Shown here: piece by piece, positions 33,042-41,772 of the stretch
How the letters are laid out: every line of letters begins with the position of its first letter
Position numbering within the stretch: the first letter of the stretch is position 1
NCBI GenBank assembly: GCA_018268415.1
Contig: JAFDWO010000087.1
Coordinates: forward strand, 1-64,000
Length of the DNA: 64,000 nucleotides
Direction of reading: 5' to 3'
From: Actinomycetota bacterium
Lineage (GTDB): Bacteria > Actinomycetota > Thermoleophilia > Solirubrobacterales > 70-9
Program-made: the position numbers and the translations under genes
Notes under the pieces: generated by a model
What the model saw: the letters and a program-made list of their open reading frames with translations, nothing else
Databases searched by the model: none
Told to the model about the DNA's origin: nothing

Positions 33042-33880
33042 GTGAGCCCCTGCTCGAGGTGAGGGATCTGCGGGTCGGCTTCGGCGGCGGCCGCGACTTC
33101 TTCTTCCGCCGCAAGGAGCGCTTCGAGGCGGTCCGCGGAGTCGATCTGACGATCCGTAAGGGGGAGTCCTTCGCGATCGTCGGCGAGTCGGGCGCGGGCA
33201 AGTCGACCGTGGCCAAGTGCATCGTCGGCCTGCAGGCGCCGACCAGCGGCGAGATCCGTTTCGAGGGCGAGCCGCTACGCGTCGAGGCTGACGCCGACCA
33301 GCGGCGGGCGATCCAGATGGTCTTCCAGGACCCCTACGGGTCGCTGAACCCGCGGATGACGGTAGGTAGCGCGATCGGCGAACTCCTCCGGGTCAACGGC
33401 GTGGCCGCGGACAAGGAGGCGGCGCGGGCGCGGACCGCGGAGCTGCTCGGGATGGCCGGACTTCCCGCGGCGGCGATGGACAAACGCCCGCGCGCCTTCT
33501 CCGGCGGGCAGCGACAGCGGATCGGGATCGCCCGGGCGCTCGCGATCGATCCGACCCTGCTCGTCGCCGACGAGCCCGTCTCGGCCCTCGACGTATCGAT
33601 CCAGGCGTCGATCTTGATCCTGCTGAAGCGACTGCAGCGCGAACTCGGGCTGACCATGGTCTTCATCTCGCACGACCTCGCCGTGGTGAAGCAGCTCTGC
33701 GATCGGGTGGCGGTGATGAACGAAGGCGTCGTCGTCGAGGAGGGCTCGGTCGGCGAGGTGCTCGCGCACCCGAAGGACGCCTACACGCAGAAGCTCCTCG
33801 ACGCGACCACCGAGCTGCCGCCGATGGAGATCTCCGAGCTCGGCGTCGTCGCGGCGCCGCCCGGCGAGACCCGCGGCTAG
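33038..33880 (+). CDS. ABC transporter ATP-binding protein (DppF/OppF-like)
   Basis: A 280-residue ATPase. The N-terminus LLEVRDLRVGFGGGRDFFFRRKERFEAVRGVDL is the OppF type. Walker A is GESGAGKST, the Q-loop QMVFQDPYGSLNPRMTV, the signature FSGGQRQR, Walker B LLVADEPVSALD, and the H-loop ISHDLAV. It lacks the long Cys-containing tail of OppF, ending soon after AYTQKLLDATTELP. It makes a heterodimeric motor with the preceding ATPase (ATGA overlap). Confidence 0.95.
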   Translation: MSEPLLEVRDLRVGFGGGRDFFFRRKERFEAVRGVDLTIRKGESFAIVGESGAGKSTVAKCIVGLQAPTSGEIRFEGEPLRVEADADQRRAIQMVFQDPYGSLNPRMTVGSAIGELLRVNGVAADKEAARARTAELLGMAGLPAAAMDKRPRAFSGGQRQRIGIARALAIDPTLLVADEPVSALDVSIQASILILLKRLQRELGLTMVFISHDLAVVKQLCDRVAVMNEGVVVEEGSVGEVLAHPKDAYTQKLLDATTELPPMEISELGVVAAPPGETRG

Positions 33881-33890
33881 AGGGGCCGAG

Positions 33891-34649
33891 GTGCGGATCG
33901 ACGGTTCGGTAGTCATCGTCTTCGGCGGCGCCTCCGGGCTCGGCGAGGCGACGGCGCGCGGGCTGGCGGCCGGCGGCGCCACGGTCGTGGTCGCCGATCT
34001 GGCGGCGGACCGGGCGGCGGCGGTGGCCGACGAGATCGGCGGCTCCTGGGCCGAGGTCGACGTCTCCGACCCGGGCTCGGTCGAGGCGGCGGTCGCCGCG
34101 GCGACCGAGCTCGGCGCCCTGCGGATCGTCGTCAACACCGCCGGCATCGCGACCCCGAACAGCTTGATCGGCAGGGAGGGGCCGACCCCGCTCGCGGCGT
34201 TCGCCAGGGTGATCGACGTCAACCTCCTGGGCACGATCAACGTGCTGCGGTGCGCCGCCGCGGCGATGGCGCTGGGCGCGCCGGCCGAGGACGGTGAGCG
34301 CGGCGTCTGCGTGAACAGCGCTTCGATCACGGCCTTCGACGGTCCGCTCGGCATGGTCGCCTACTCGGCCTCGAAGGCGGGAGTCGTCGGGTTGACGCTG
34401 CCGTCCGCCCGGGAGCTCGCCCGGCACGCCATCCGCGTCGTCACCGTCGCCCCCGGCGTCTTCGACACGCCGATGGTCGCCGGCCTGCCCGCGGGGACCG
34501 GCGATGCGCTGGCCCGGAGCGTTCCCTATCCACGGCGACCCGGCACCCCGGAGGAGTTCGCGGCGTTGGTGGAGCAGATCGTGGTCAACCCGATGCTGAA
34601 CGGCGAGACGATCCGCCTGGACGGCGCCCTGCGGATGGGCACCGCCTAG
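33891..34649 (+). CDS. SDR oxidoreductase, HSD10-like
   Basis: A 252-residue short-chain dehydrogenase from GTG 33891. The nucleotide-binding GGASGLGEA motif (a variant of TGxxxGIG) is near 11-19, DL near 37 suggests NAD preference, the structural NTAG appears, and the catalytic Ser-Tyr-Lys is in NSASITAFDGPLGMVAYSASKAG. The pattern of insertions (TPNSLIGREGPTPLAAFARVIDVNLLGTINVLRCAAAAM) matches type-II 3-hydroxyacyl-CoA dehydrogenases (HSD17B10-like). It probably oxidises a hydroxyacyl-CoA or alcohol intermediate of the pathway. Confidence 0.9.
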   Translation: MRIDGSVVIVFGGASGLGEATARGLAAGGATVVVADLAADRAAAVADEIGGSWAEVDVSDPGSVEAAVAAATELGALRIVVNTAGIATPNSLIGREGPTPLAAFARVIDVNLLGTINVLRCAAAAMALGAPAEDGERGVCVNSASITAFDGPLGMVAYSASKAGVVGLTLPSARELARHAIRVVTVAPGVFDTPMVAGLPAGTGDALARSVPYPRRPGTPEEFAALVEQIVVNPMLNGETIRLDGALRMGTA

Positions 34650-34665
34650 GGACGGTGGCCTACCG

Positions 34666-35496
34666 ATGGGTCTGTTGGAGGGCAAGGCGGCGATCGTCAC
34701 CGGCTCGGGGCGAGGGATCGGGCGGGCGACCGCCGAGCTCTTCGCCGCCGAGGGGGCGAAGGTGATGATCAACGGGGTCGATCCCGTCGTCGCCGCGGCG
34801 ACCGCGACCGAGATCGACGGCGAGACCGCCGTCTTCGGTGGAGACCTGACGAAGCCGGGCGCCGCCGACGAACTCGTGGCCGCGGCCGTCGAGGCCTTCG
34901 GGTCGGTCGACATCGTCGTCAACAACGCCGGCTACCCATGGGACGGCGTCGCCCACAAGATGAGCGACGAGCAGTTCCAGGCGATGCTTGACATCCACAC
35001 CGTCGTCCCGTTCCGGGTGGCGCGGGCGCTTGCGCCCCACTGGCGGGCCGGCGCTAAGCGGGAGCGCGAGGAAGGCGTCGAGGCCTTTCGCAAGCTGATC
35101 AACGTCTCCTCGACGACGGGGGCCATGGGCAACCCCGGCATGGTCAACTATGCGGCCGGCAAGGCGGGGGTCATCGGCGTCACCAAGACCCTGGCCAAGG
35201 AGTGGGGCCAGTTCAAGATCAACGTCAACGCGCTCGCCTTCGGCTACGTGGAGACCCGCCTCACCGCCGCGAAGGAGGAGGCCGGTGAGATCCTCGCGCC
35301 GACCGGCGAGAGGATCGCGCTCGGCATCCCCGCGAGACTGCGCGGGGTTGCCGCGGCGGTCATCCCGCTCGGCCGCCCGGCCACCGCGCGCGAGGCCGCG
35401 GGCCCGGTTCTCTTCCTCGCCTCGCCGCTCGCCGATTACGTGCATGGCCAGGTGCTGAACGTCAGCGGCGGGATGCCCGGAGGGCTCTACGCATGA
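34666..35496 (+). CDS. SDR oxidoreductase, FabG-like
   Basis: A 276-residue SDR. TGSGRGIGRA is near 13-22, NNAGYPWDGVAHK gives the NNAG motif, and the catalytic residues are in NVSSTTGAMGNPGMVNYAAGKAGV (Ser, Tyr, Lys). An insert after the NNAG helix (LAPHWRAGAKREREEGVEAFRK) is typical of one subgroup of 3-oxoacyl reductase-like SDRs. It follows the previous SDR gene by 16 bp, so both belong to the same unit. The specific substrate is unknown. Confidence 0.9.
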   Translation: MGLLEGKAAIVTGSGRGIGRATAELFAAEGAKVMINGVDPVVAAATATEIDGETAVFGGDLTKPGAADELVAAAVEAFGSVDIVVNNAGYPWDGVAHKMSDEQFQAMLDIHTVVPFRVARALAPHWRAGAKREREEGVEAFRKLINVSSTTGAMGNPGMVNYAAGKAGVIGVTKTLAKEWGQFKINVNALAFGYVETRLTAAKEEAGEILAPTGERIALGIPARLRGVAAAVIPLGRPATAREAAGPVLFLASPLADYVHGQVLNVSGGMPGGLYA

Positions 35497-35512
35497 GGGC
35501 GGGGCGACGCTG

Positions 35513-37720
35513 ATGCTGACCGGATACACCGACACCTTCAGCGTCGAACCGGGCAGCGCGATCAAGTTCATGGTCAGCAGCTCGGTCGGGCCGTACGAGG
35601 CATCGTTGGTGCGCCTGATCCACGGCGACCGAAACCCGGCCGGCCCCGGCTTCAGGCAGCAGGAGCTGCGGACCGCCATCGACGGCACCTATGAAGGCGC
35701 CATGCAGGACACCAGGCCCGGGTCCTACGGGCGCGTGGACGGCATCTCGGTTCCGACGCCGGCGTTCAGCCTCAGCGCCTGGATCTACCCGACGACGATC
35801 GATTGGCGGCAGCCCCAGTGCGTGCTCTCCCTCGATGGAGAGGAGGGAGCCGGGGTCGCGCTGGAGATCCGCGCGGGGCGCCTTTGCCTCTGCGCGGGCG
35901 AGGGACAGGCGATCGCCCTGGAGTCGGACCTCATGGACAGGACCTGGTACTTCGTCTACGCGGGGGTCGACGACGACGGTTCGGCCGAGGTCGAAGCCCG
36001 GAGCGTCGCCTGGCCCACCTTTCATGGATCCGGGTCGGGCCGGTTCGCAGCCCCGTCCGCGGCGGGCGAGCTTCACCTGTCGGTGGCCGCCGCGCGATCC
36101 CCGGGCGGCTCGTCGGCGCGGAGCTTCTACAACGGCAAGATCGCGGAGCCCCGCCTCTACCGACGGGTCCTGGCGGAGTCCGAGCGCGGGGATCTCGCCG
36201 GTGCGGCTTCCGGCCTGGAGGTCGGCGCGGATGCGTTGGTCGGCGCCTGGAACCTGTCCTCCGATCCGGGCCGTGCGGAGTTCGTCGATCGGCTCGGCCG
36301 CGGCCCCGCCGGTGAGTTGGTGAACCAACCGGCCGCGGCGATGACCGATCACTCCTGGCGGGACGAGCAGGATTGGCGCTGCGCCCCCGACCGGTTCCGC
36401 GCCGTCCACTTTCACGCCGACGACCTCGTCGACGCGGGTTGGTCTCCAGGCTTCTCGTGGGAGGTCCCGGGCGACCTCCCGAGTGGGGTCTACGCCGCGC
36501 GGCTACGGGCCGGTGGGGAGGAGGACCACATCCCGTTCTTCGTCCGGCCACGCCGCGGCGCGCCGACCGCCGAGGTCGGGGTGCTGATGCCGACGTTCAC
36601 CTACCTGGCCTACGCGAACGAGCGCGTCCGCCGGTCGAAAGAGGGATTCGAGGAGCTGAAGAACTTCGCCGGCGACTTCTCCGATCCGCGCGAGGAGGAG
36701 TGGGCAGAGTTCCCCGAGTTCGGGATCTCGCTCTACGACACCCACGCCGACGGATCGGGATGCTGTTACGCGAGCGCACGACGGCCGATCCTGAACATCA
36801 GGCCCGACTACCGCATGTGGTCGACCGGCGCGCCCCGGGGTCTGGGGGCGGATCTCCACCTGATCGACTGGCTGACCGAGAAGGGCCATCGGCACGACAC
36901 CTTCACCGACGGCGACCTGCACGATGAGGGCCTCGAGCTCCTCCGCGGCTACCGGGTGGTGATCACCGGCTCGCACCCCGAGTACTGGAGCGCCCAGATG
37001 CTCGACGCGCTGCGGGCCTACCTCGACTCCGGCGGGCGGGTGATGTACCTGGGTGGCAACGGGTTCTACTGGGTGACCAGCGTCGCCGCCGAGGCACCGC
37101 ACCTGATCGAGGTCCGACGGGGATACGCCGGGACCCGGGTCTGGGAGTCGGAGCCCGGCGAGTATCACCACAGCACCACGGGTGAGCGGGGCGGGCTCTG
37201 GCGCTTCCGCGGCCGTAGTCCGAACGCCCTGGTGGGGATCGGCTTCGCCGCCGAGGGTGTCTCCCCGCCCTCGCCCGGTTATCGGCGCAGGGACCGGACG
37301 AGCGCGATCGCCGGAGTGATCTTCGACGGTGTCGACGAGGACCCCTTCGGGACCTACGGCCTGATCATGGACGGCGCGGCGGGAGACGAGATCGACCGCG
37401 CCGATGCCCGCCTCGGGACTCCTCGGCACACCTTGGTGCTCGCCTCCTCGACCGGACACGACGACAAGTACCAGCTCGTCTGCGAGGACATCCTCGTCAC
37501 CGCTCCCGGGCTCGGGGGGAGGGAGAACCCGGACGTTCGGTCCGACATCACGTTCACCGAGACGGCAAACGACGGCGCCGTGTTCGCGGCGGGGGCGATC
37601 ACCTGGTGCGGCAGCCTGTCCCACAACGGTTATGACAACGCCGTCTCGCGGATCACCGAGAACGTCCTCGAGGCCTTCCTGACAAGAACCTCGTGGCCCG
37701 ACGCCGTCCGCTCGACGTGA
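35513..37720 (+). CDS. N,N-dimethylformamidase large-subunit-like hydrolase
   Basis: A 735-residue protein. The N-terminal half holds a LamG/concanavalin-like domain (~70-220: FSLSAWIYPTTIDWRQPQCVLSLDGEEGAGVALEI...FYNGKIAEPRLYRR). The C-terminal half (~350-730) is the dimethylformamidase beta-subunit domain: VLMPTFTYLAYANER, WSTGAPRGLGADLHLIDWL, GYRVVITGSHPEYWS, GGRVMYLGGNGFYWV, ESEPGEYHHS. Characterised DMFase hydrolyses formamides with an iron held by Tyr and Glu; the YHH and E residues here are candidates. No recognisable small-subunit gene follows. It may act on an amide larger than DMF, fitting the amidase/cyclase-rich regulon. Confidence 0.85.
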   Translation: MLTGYTDTFSVEPGSAIKFMVSSSVGPYEASLVRLIHGDRNPAGPGFRQQELRTAIDGTYEGAMQDTRPGSYGRVDGISVPTPAFSLSAWIYPTTIDWRQPQCVLSLDGEEGAGVALEIRAGRLCLCAGEGQAIALESDLMDRTWYFVYAGVDDDGSAEVEARSVAWPTFHGSGSGRFAAPSAAGELHLSVAAARSPGGSSARSFYNGKIAEPRLYRRVLAESERGDLAGAASGLEVGADALVGAWNLSSDPGRAEFVDRLGRGPAGELVNQPAAAMTDHSWRDEQDWRCAPDRFRAVHFHADDLVDAGWSPGFSWEVPGDLPSGVYAARLRAGGEEDHIPFFVRPRRGAPTAEVGVLMPTFTYLAYANERVRRSKEGFEELKNFAGDFSDPREEEWAEFPEFGISLYDTHADGSGCCYASARRPILNIRPDYRMWSTGAPRGLGADLHLIDWLTEKGHRHDTFTDGDLHDEGLELLRGYRVVITGSHPEYWSAQMLDALRAYLDSGGRVMYLGGNGFYWVTSVAAEAPHLIEVRRGYAGTRVWESEPGEYHHSTTGERGGLWRFRGRSPNALVGIGFAAEGVSPPSPGYRRRDRTSAIAGVIFDGVDEDPFGTYGLIMDGAAGDEIDRADARLGTPRHTLVLASSTGHDDKYQLVCEDILVTAPGLGGRENPDVRSDITFTETANDGAVFAAGAITWCGSLSHNGYDNAVSRITENVLEAFLTRTSWPDAVRST

Positions 37721-37771
37721 GGTTCCGAGTCCCGACCTTGCCGATGGCCGAAACGAACCGAAAGGAAGCCG

Positions 37772-38191
37772 ATGTATAAGACGGTCTGGTTGCTTCGCCG
37801 TAACCCCGCGATGACGCGGGAGGAGTTCGTCGAGTACTACGAGACGAAGCACTCGAAGCTGGTCGGGCACTTCGACGGCGTGGTGAAGTACTTTCGGCGT
37901 TACCCGGAGGAGGGGAAGAGCCTCGCCGAGCGCTCCACGCCGGGTGGGGTCGACTTCGACGTGGTGATGGAGCTCTGGTTCGAGTCGCGTGAGGCATTCG
38001 ACGCGGCGCACGAGCGCGGCGGCGCCGATGCGGATTTCTGGCGGGAGGCCGCCGAAGACGAGAGGCGGCTCTTCGACGTCGATTCCGCGGGGTGGCAGAC
38101 GAAGATCACGATCGAGGTCGAGCACGAGACCGACCTCTCCTCGCCGACACTGGAGACCACCTACGAGCGCGGGGTGACCTCGTGGAGCTAG
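37772..38191 (+). CDS. EthD-domain protein
   Basis: A 139-residue ferredoxin-like (dimeric alpha-beta barrel) protein of the EthD family. YKTVWLLRRNPAMTREEFVEYYETKHSKLVGHF is the EthD signature (His in the TKHSKL stretch), followed by VVKYFRRYP and VVMELWFESREAFDAAHE. EthD proteins accompany degradation operons for ethers, polyketides or steroids; their reactions are mostly unknown. Preceded by a gaaagga RBS. Its last ten bases overlap the next SDR gene. Confidence 0.88.
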   Translation: MYKTVWLLRRNPAMTREEFVEYYETKHSKLVGHFDGVVKYFRRYPEEGKSLAERSTPGGVDFDVVMELWFESREAFDAAHERGGADADFWREAAEDERRLFDVDSAGWQTKITIEVEHETDLSSPTLETTYERGVTSWS

Positions 38192-38910
38192 AGGGCAAGC
38201 AAGCGCTGGTCACCGGGGCCGGGGCGACCGGCGGGATCGGGTTCGAGATCGCCCGTCGGTTCATCGACGAGGGCGCCGTGGTCCTGATCACGGGACGCGA
38301 CCCCTCGCGCGGTGCCGAGGCGGCTGCGGCCTTGGGCGATCGCGCGACCTTCCTGCTCGCGGACCTGGTCGAGCTCGAGGCGCTCGCCCGCCTCGTCGAT
38401 GCCGCCGGCGAGGTGGACATCCTGGTCAACAACGCAACCGCGATCGGCCGCGGAAACGTTGTCGACCGCAACATCGCCGGGCTCGACGAAGTTCACTTCA
38501 CGAACGTCCGCGCGCCCTACGTCCTCACCGCCGGGCTCGCCCCCGGGATGGTGTCCCGGCAGTCGGGCTGCGTGGTCAACATCAGTTCGTTGGTGGCCGG
38601 ACGCGGTACCCCGGGGATGGGCAGCTACGCGGCCTCGAAAGCCGCGCTCGAGTCCCTCACGCAGACGTGGGCCGCGGAGCTGGGTGGAAGCGGGGTCCGT
38701 GTGAATGCGGTGGCGCCCGGCCCGATCAGAAGCGCCAAGAACCTGACCGAACATCAGGACGAGTTGGAGGAGTTCGGAAAGGTGACTCCCCTGCGGAGGA
38801 CCGGGGCAACCGCCGAGATCGCCGAGGTCGTCGCCTTCCTGGCAAGCGACCGTTCCAGTTACGTCACCGGCACCGTGATCCCGGTCGACGGCGGCTCGCG
38901 GGCAATCTGA
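38182..38910 (+). CDS. SDR oxidoreductase
   Basis: A 242-residue SDR from GTG 38182, overlapping the EthD gene by 10 nt. TGAGATGGIGFE gives the cofactor motif (with a two-residue insertion typical of enoyl-reductase-like SDRs), NNAT is the NNAG variant, and catalytic Ser/Tyr/Lys are in NISSLVAGRGTPGMGSYAASKAA. It ends with the usual SSYVTGTVIPVDGGSRAI. It is directly followed by the phosphotriesterase-like gene with no gap (stop 38908-38910, ATG 38911). Confidence 0.9.
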   Translation: MELEGKQALVTGAGATGGIGFEIARRFIDEGAVVLITGRDPSRGAEAAAALGDRATFLLADLVELEALARLVDAAGEVDILVNNATAIGRGNVVDRNIAGLDEVHFTNVRAPYVLTAGLAPGMVSRQSGCVVNISSLVAGRGTPGMGSYAASKAALESLTQTWAAELGGSGVRVNAVAPGPIRSAKNLTEHQDELEEFGKVTPLRRTGATAEIAEVVAFLASDRSSYVTGTVIPVDGGSRAI

Positions 38911-40023
38911 ATGGCGGATCCGGCGCAGGACGGTTGCCGCCCGCCGAGCGTGATGACCGTGCTCGGGCCGGTCGAGCCTCCCGCGCTCGGCTACACGCAG
39001 ACGCACGAGCACGTCCTGGCAGATCTCTCGGGCGTTCTCGGCTCGAGTCAGATGACGGATGGGGTGTACGCGGCGGACACGGCACCGGCCGCGCTCGACG
39101 TCGAGTTCCCGGCCTCGGTGCGTCGCCGCATGCACGAGCCGATCCGGCCGGACAACTATGACTGGATCCGGCGCCACGTGACGAACATCGACAACCTTCG
39201 CCTCTGGGACGAGGAGGAGGCGATCGAGGAGTTGGGCCACTACGCGGTCGCAGGCGGGGCGTCGCTGGTGGAGTCCACCTCGATCGGGCTCGGCCGCGAT
39301 GCCGCGGGCCTGGCGCGCGTCTCCCGCGCCTCGGGCGTCAACGTGATCATGGGTTGCGGCTTCTACTGTCGACCCCTGGGCCTGGATCGGGTGCCCCGCG
39401 AGGCGATCCGCGACCTCATCCTCAAGGACCTCCAGGTGGGCGTCCGCGACACCGGCATCCGCGCCGGGATCATCGGTGAGATCGGGCTCAGCGACCCGAT
39501 CCTCCCGACCGAGGCGAAGGTCCTGGAGGCCGCCTGCGAAGCGCAGAAGAGCTCGGGCGCCGCGCTCCAGATCCACCCCGGGCGCAGCCCCGAGTCGTTG
39601 TTCGAGGCGGTCGAGAAGATCCTCGCCGCCCGCGTCGACCCGGGCAGGCTCGTGATGTGTCACCTCGACCGGACGCTGACGAGCCCCGCCGATCTCGAGC
39701 GCCTGGCGCGGACGGGCTGCTACCTCGAGTTCGACCTGTTCGGGCAGGAGAGCAGCTACTACCCGTGGAGCGACATCGATCGTCCGAATGACGCGACCCG
39801 CATCGATTGGCTCGGAGGGCTTGCCGAGCAGGGCTTCGGCGACCGCCTCGTGATCTCCCAGGACATCTGCATGCGGGCGTACTTCCGCAAGTACGGCGGG
39901 CCGGGGTACTCGCACATCCTCGAAAACGTCCTGCCGCTGATGAGAAAGAAGGGGTGGGACGCAGCCGATATTCAACGTGTGACCGTCGATAACCCGGCGG
40001 CCCTGTTGAAGAACGCGTGGTGA
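38911..40023 (+). CDS. Phosphotriesterase-family metal hydrolase (2)
   Basis: A 370-residue PTE-family TIM barrel, paralogous to 24233-25291. HxH is in YTQTHEHVLADL (H32, H34), Glu bridging residue in GIIGEIGLSD, metal His in LQIHPGR and MCHLDR, and Asp in VISQDICM. The shared GVRDTGIRAGIIGEIG and C-terminal GYxH...TVDNPAxL blocks show the two paralogues have a common ancestor. Two such hydrolases in one regulon suggest two lactone/ester/amide steps or two related substrates. It is the last gene before regulon module copy 4. Confidence 0.9.
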   Translation: MADPAQDGCRPPSVMTVLGPVEPPALGYTQTHEHVLADLSGVLGSSQMTDGVYAADTAPAALDVEFPASVRRRMHEPIRPDNYDWIRRHVTNIDNLRLWDEEEAIEELGHYAVAGGASLVESTSIGLGRDAAGLARVSRASGVNVIMGCGFYCRPLGLDRVPREAIRDLILKDLQVGVRDTGIRAGIIGEIGLSDPILPTEAKVLEAACEAQKSSGAALQIHPGRSPESLFEAVEKILAARVDPGRLVMCHLDRTLTSPADLERLARTGCYLEFDLFGQESSYYPWSDIDRPNDATRIDWLGGLAEQGFGDRLVISQDICMRAYFRKYGGPGYSHILENVLPLMRKKGWDAADIQRVTVDNPAALLKNAW

Positions 40024-40039
40024 AGGTACCGCCGTCGAG

Positions 40040-40084
40040 TTGACATTCCGTCAAGGGTCGGCGCGACAAAAGACGCGCTTTGCC
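40040..40084 (+). promoter_or_regulatory. Regulon module copy 4
   Basis: TTGACATTCCGTCAA (40040-40054, identical to copy 1), 21 nt, CGCTTTGCC (40076-40084), ACGATC at 40112. It lies 16 bp after the upstream stop codon and precedes the SBP-ligase-thiolase unit. Confidence 0.8.
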
Positions 40085-40151
40085 CCTCCCGCACCCTTCA
40101 CCTCTTCGAGGACGATCTCTGTCACGGGAACCGAGGAAGAGAGGATCCACT

Positions 40152-41741
40152 TTGAGTCGAATGCGGAGTGCAAGCGTACGGGCACTCTTGGTGCTGTTGA
40201 CGATTGCCGCCTTGGTCGCCGGCTGCGGCGGCGGTGGTGGGACGTCGGCCTCCGGCGGCAGCACCTCCCCCGGCGGCGGTTCGACCGACGCCGGAGGGGC
40301 CGGTGAACCACAGCAGGGTGGAACCCTCTCGCTCTCGCTCGGCGAAGAATTCCTCGGACTGACTCCGTCGACGGCCTTTACCCTCGAAGACGTCAACGTC
40401 GAGTCGCAGATCTTCGAGACCCTGTTCAAAGAAGACTACGAAGGTGAAGTCGTTCCCTGGCTGCTCGAAAGCTATAAGGCCACCAAGAACGACACCGTGT
40501 GGACGATGCAGCTGAAGAAGGGCGTCAAGTTCTCCACCGGCAAGCCGATGACCTCCGCTGACGTGAAGTGGTCGTTGGAACGCAGCGAGGAAGTCGAAAC
40601 CCTGGCGGGTATCGTCGAAGGCTGGGGAAAGCCGCAGGCGCCGACTCCGACGACGGTGGTCCTGACGACCAAGAAACCGACCCCGGAAATGCCCGCCCTC
40701 CTCTCCCGCTGGGGATTCGGTGTGGTGCCGCAGGACTGGGGAGGCGTCTCCGAAAAGCAGTTCGAAGAACATCCGATCGGGACCGGTCCGTTCGAATTCG
40801 CCAAATGGAAAAAGGGCGAATCGCTGACGCTGAAGAAGAACGTCCACTACTGGATGCCGCAGCGGCCGTACCTCGACGAGGTCGTGTACCACACGGTGCA
40901 GAACCCCGAGAGCCGCACGGCCCAGGTGCGTGGCGGTCAGCTCGACATGGCCGAGTCACCGCCCTTCCCGGAAGTCGAAGCGCTCGAACAAGACCCCCAG
41001 CTCGCCGTGGACTCCTCGGCGCTCGGGACCGAGTGGTACCTCATCCTGAACAATGAAGGCGCCCTCTTCAAGAACCCGAAGGTGCGCGAAGCGGTCAACT
41101 ACGCGCTCGATCGTGAATCGATGGTCCAGCTGGCGCTCCACGGCAACGGCGAACCGATGAACTCGTACCTGACGCCATCGACCCCAAGCTACGACTCGAG
41201 CCTGGCGGCGCCGGAACACGACGCCGAAAAGGCGAAGAAACTGCTCGCGGAAGCAGTGCAGGAAGGAGCCAAGCCGACGTTCGCCATCTCCTCCATCGCC
41301 GAAAGCCCCTTCTGGACGCAGGCGGTGCAGATCGCCCAGGCGAACCTCGAAGAAGTTGGCTTCACGGTCGCGGTGAAGAAGGCCGATCTCAGCACCGTGA
41401 TCGGTGAAATGGAAGAAGACGAATTCGATGCGGCGGCAATCATGAACTACGGCAAGTCGTCGCCGGCCGAATTGTTCTCCTTCTACAACGCCACCGCCGG
41501 CAGCTTCGCCAACGTGGACACGAAAGAGATGGAAAAGCTGCTCCCGGAAGCGCAGATGGAGACCGATGCGGCGAAGCGCGATGCCATCTACGCCCACATG
41601 CAGCGGATCATCAGCGAAGAACACGCATTGATCTCGGCGGCCTACTCGCCGTTCGTCTTCGCCCGGCAGAGCGACGTCGTCGGCACGTTCATCGGCAAGA
41701 CGGGCGTCCTTTGGCTCGGTGAAGCCGGGTTCTCCGGCTAG
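40152..41741 (+). CDS. ABC transporter substrate-binding lipoprotein (family 5)
   Basis: A 529-residue SBP_bac_5 lipoprotein. Start taken as TTG 40152, 7 nt after gaagagagg; ATG 40161 is the alternative. Lipobox is LVAGC (C25). GGTLSLSLGEEFLGLTPSTAFTLEDVNVESQIFETLFKEDYEGEVVPWLLESYKATKNDTVW is nearly superposable on the SBPs at 22627 and 28552. It lacks its own permeases, so it probably shares the 30188-33880 transporter or scouts a related compound. Glu mostly GAA. Confidence 0.92.
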   Translation: MSRMRSASVRALLVLLTIAALVAGCGGGGGTSASGGSTSPGGGSTDAGGAGEPQQGGTLSLSLGEEFLGLTPSTAFTLEDVNVESQIFETLFKEDYEGEVVPWLLESYKATKNDTVWTMQLKKGVKFSTGKPMTSADVKWSLERSEEVETLAGIVEGWGKPQAPTPTTVVLTTKKPTPEMPALLSRWGFGVVPQDWGGVSEKQFEEHPIGTGPFEFAKWKKGESLTLKKNVHYWMPQRPYLDEVVYHTVQNPESRTAQVRGGQLDMAESPPFPEVEALEQDPQLAVDSSALGTEWYLILNNEGALFKNPKVREAVNYALDRESMVQLALHGNGEPMNSYLTPSTPSYDSSLAAPEHDAEKAKKLLAEAVQEGAKPTFAISSIAESPFWTQAVQIAQANLEEVGFTVAVKKADLSTVIGEMEEDEFDAAAIMNYGKSSPAELFSFYNATAGSFANVDTKEMEKLLPEAQMETDAAKRDAIYAHMQRIISEEHALISAAYSPFVFARQSDVVGTFIGKTGVLWLGEAGFSG

Positions 41742-41772
41742 GCCGGCACCGCCGGATCGAAAGGGAGATGAG

